From an uncultured Hyphomicrobiales bacterium (GTDB lineage: Bacteria; Pseudomonadota; Alphaproteobacteria; Rhizobiales; Aestuariivirgaceae): a DNA stretch of 7,106 nt. The translations under genes and the position numbers were made by a program. The notes under the pieces are model-generated. The model ran no database searches and was not told the DNA's origin. It saw only the letters and a program-made list of their open reading frames with translations. Positions 6,872-7,106 of this stretch are shown here, in pieces. Positions within the stretch are counted from its first letter, which is position 1. Each line of letters opens with the position of its first letter. The stretch is from NCBI GenBank assembly GCA_903930095.1, contig CAIYXE010000659.1, positions 1 to 7,106 of the forward strand, written 5' to 3'.

Positions 6872-7106
6872 ATGGCCAAGAAGTCCGTGAAGAAGACCGC
6901 AAGCAAGGCTCAGCCGAAGGCAAAGGCCAAGGCGGTGAAGAAAAAGCCGGCAAAGAAAAAGCAGGCGGTGAAGGCGGTGCAAAAGCCGCTGTTCCCGGGC
7001 TTCTTCAAGGAGGCGCTGGCCAAGTCGGACCCGAAGATCGCCAAGGCCATCGCCCAGGAGCTCGGCCGCCAGCAGCATGAGATCGAGCTGATCGCGTCTG
7101 AGAACA
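6872..7106 (+). CDS. glyA: Serine hydroxymethyltransferase N-terminus with lysine-rich extension, cut by window edge
   Basis: GlyA is the PLP enzyme that converts serine and tetrahydrofolate to glycine and 5,10-methylene-THF, a main source of one-carbon units in the cytoplasm. Only the first 78 codons are present. Residues 44-78 ([20 protein letters not shown].. ending [14 protein letters not shown]) are the standard start of the bacterial SHMT family; the PLP lysine and the rest lie beyond the window. Residues 1-38 are unusual: 16 lysines, 9 alanines, a few Val, Pro, Ser, Thr and Gln, and no acidic residue, resembling histone H1 tails or AlgP-like proteins. Usual bacterial GlyA begins only about 5-15 residues before the FF motif. 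The start has a strong Shine-Dalgarno. A start at the GTG of codon 36 would restore normal length but has a weak site. glyA lies 195 bases after ldtP, past a hairpin, so it probably has its own promoter; I could not find a convincing one. Confidence 0.93.
   Translation, partial: MAKKSVKKTASKAQPKAKAKAVKKKPAKKKQAVKAVQKPLFPGFFKEALAKSDPKIAKAIAQELGRQQHEIELIASEN

Overview
The window is GC-rich chromosomal DNA from an alphaproteobacterium, most likely of the order Hyphomicrobiales (Rhizobiales). The evidence is a HemB with the aspartate-type metal motif, an LdtR-type MarR regulator next to a YcbB-type L,D-transpeptidase, a rhizobial-looking Bpt, and promoters resembling TTGAC-N17-CTATAT. Genus cannot be named from sequence alone. 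No tRNA, rRNA, IS element, CRISPR array or phage gene was found; this looks like a core housekeeping region.

Left part, minus strand: the 3'-truncated gene of a DMT/EamA-family membrane transporter (1-857) lies 78 bases downstream of bpt, the leucyl-tRNA:protein transferase of the N-degron pathway (936-1673). bpt is divergent from a plus-strand 3-hydroxyisobutyrate-dehydrogenase-family reductase (1815-2702), with two promoter-like sequences back to back between them. The reductase converges on hemB (2724-3731, minus; heme biosynthesis), with only 21 bases between the stop codons.

Right part, plus strand: a 352-base intergenic region separates hemB from ldtR. It carries two abutting palindromes (3967-3994) and a leader hairpin next to the ldtR ribosome-binding site. 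ldtR (4084-4605) is followed by a strong 15-bp hairpin, then a good promoter and ldtP (4754-6676). LdtP is an exported cell-wall L,D-transpeptidase with a roughly 150-residue lysine/alanine-rich tail built partly from 33-bp repeats. After a terminator-like hairpin comes the start of glyA (serine hydroxymethyltransferase, 6872 to the window end).

Functionally, LdtR probably controls LdtP and itself, linking peptidoglycan cross-linking to stress; this is inferred from the known LdtR/LdtP pair of Liberibacter and rhizobia. hemB, glyA and bpt are independent housekeeping genes. The most unusual feature is the glyA start: a well-placed ATG and Shine-Dalgarno give the enzyme a histone-H1-like extension of about 38 residues, 16 of them lysine and none acidic, ahead of the normal SHMT N-terminus.
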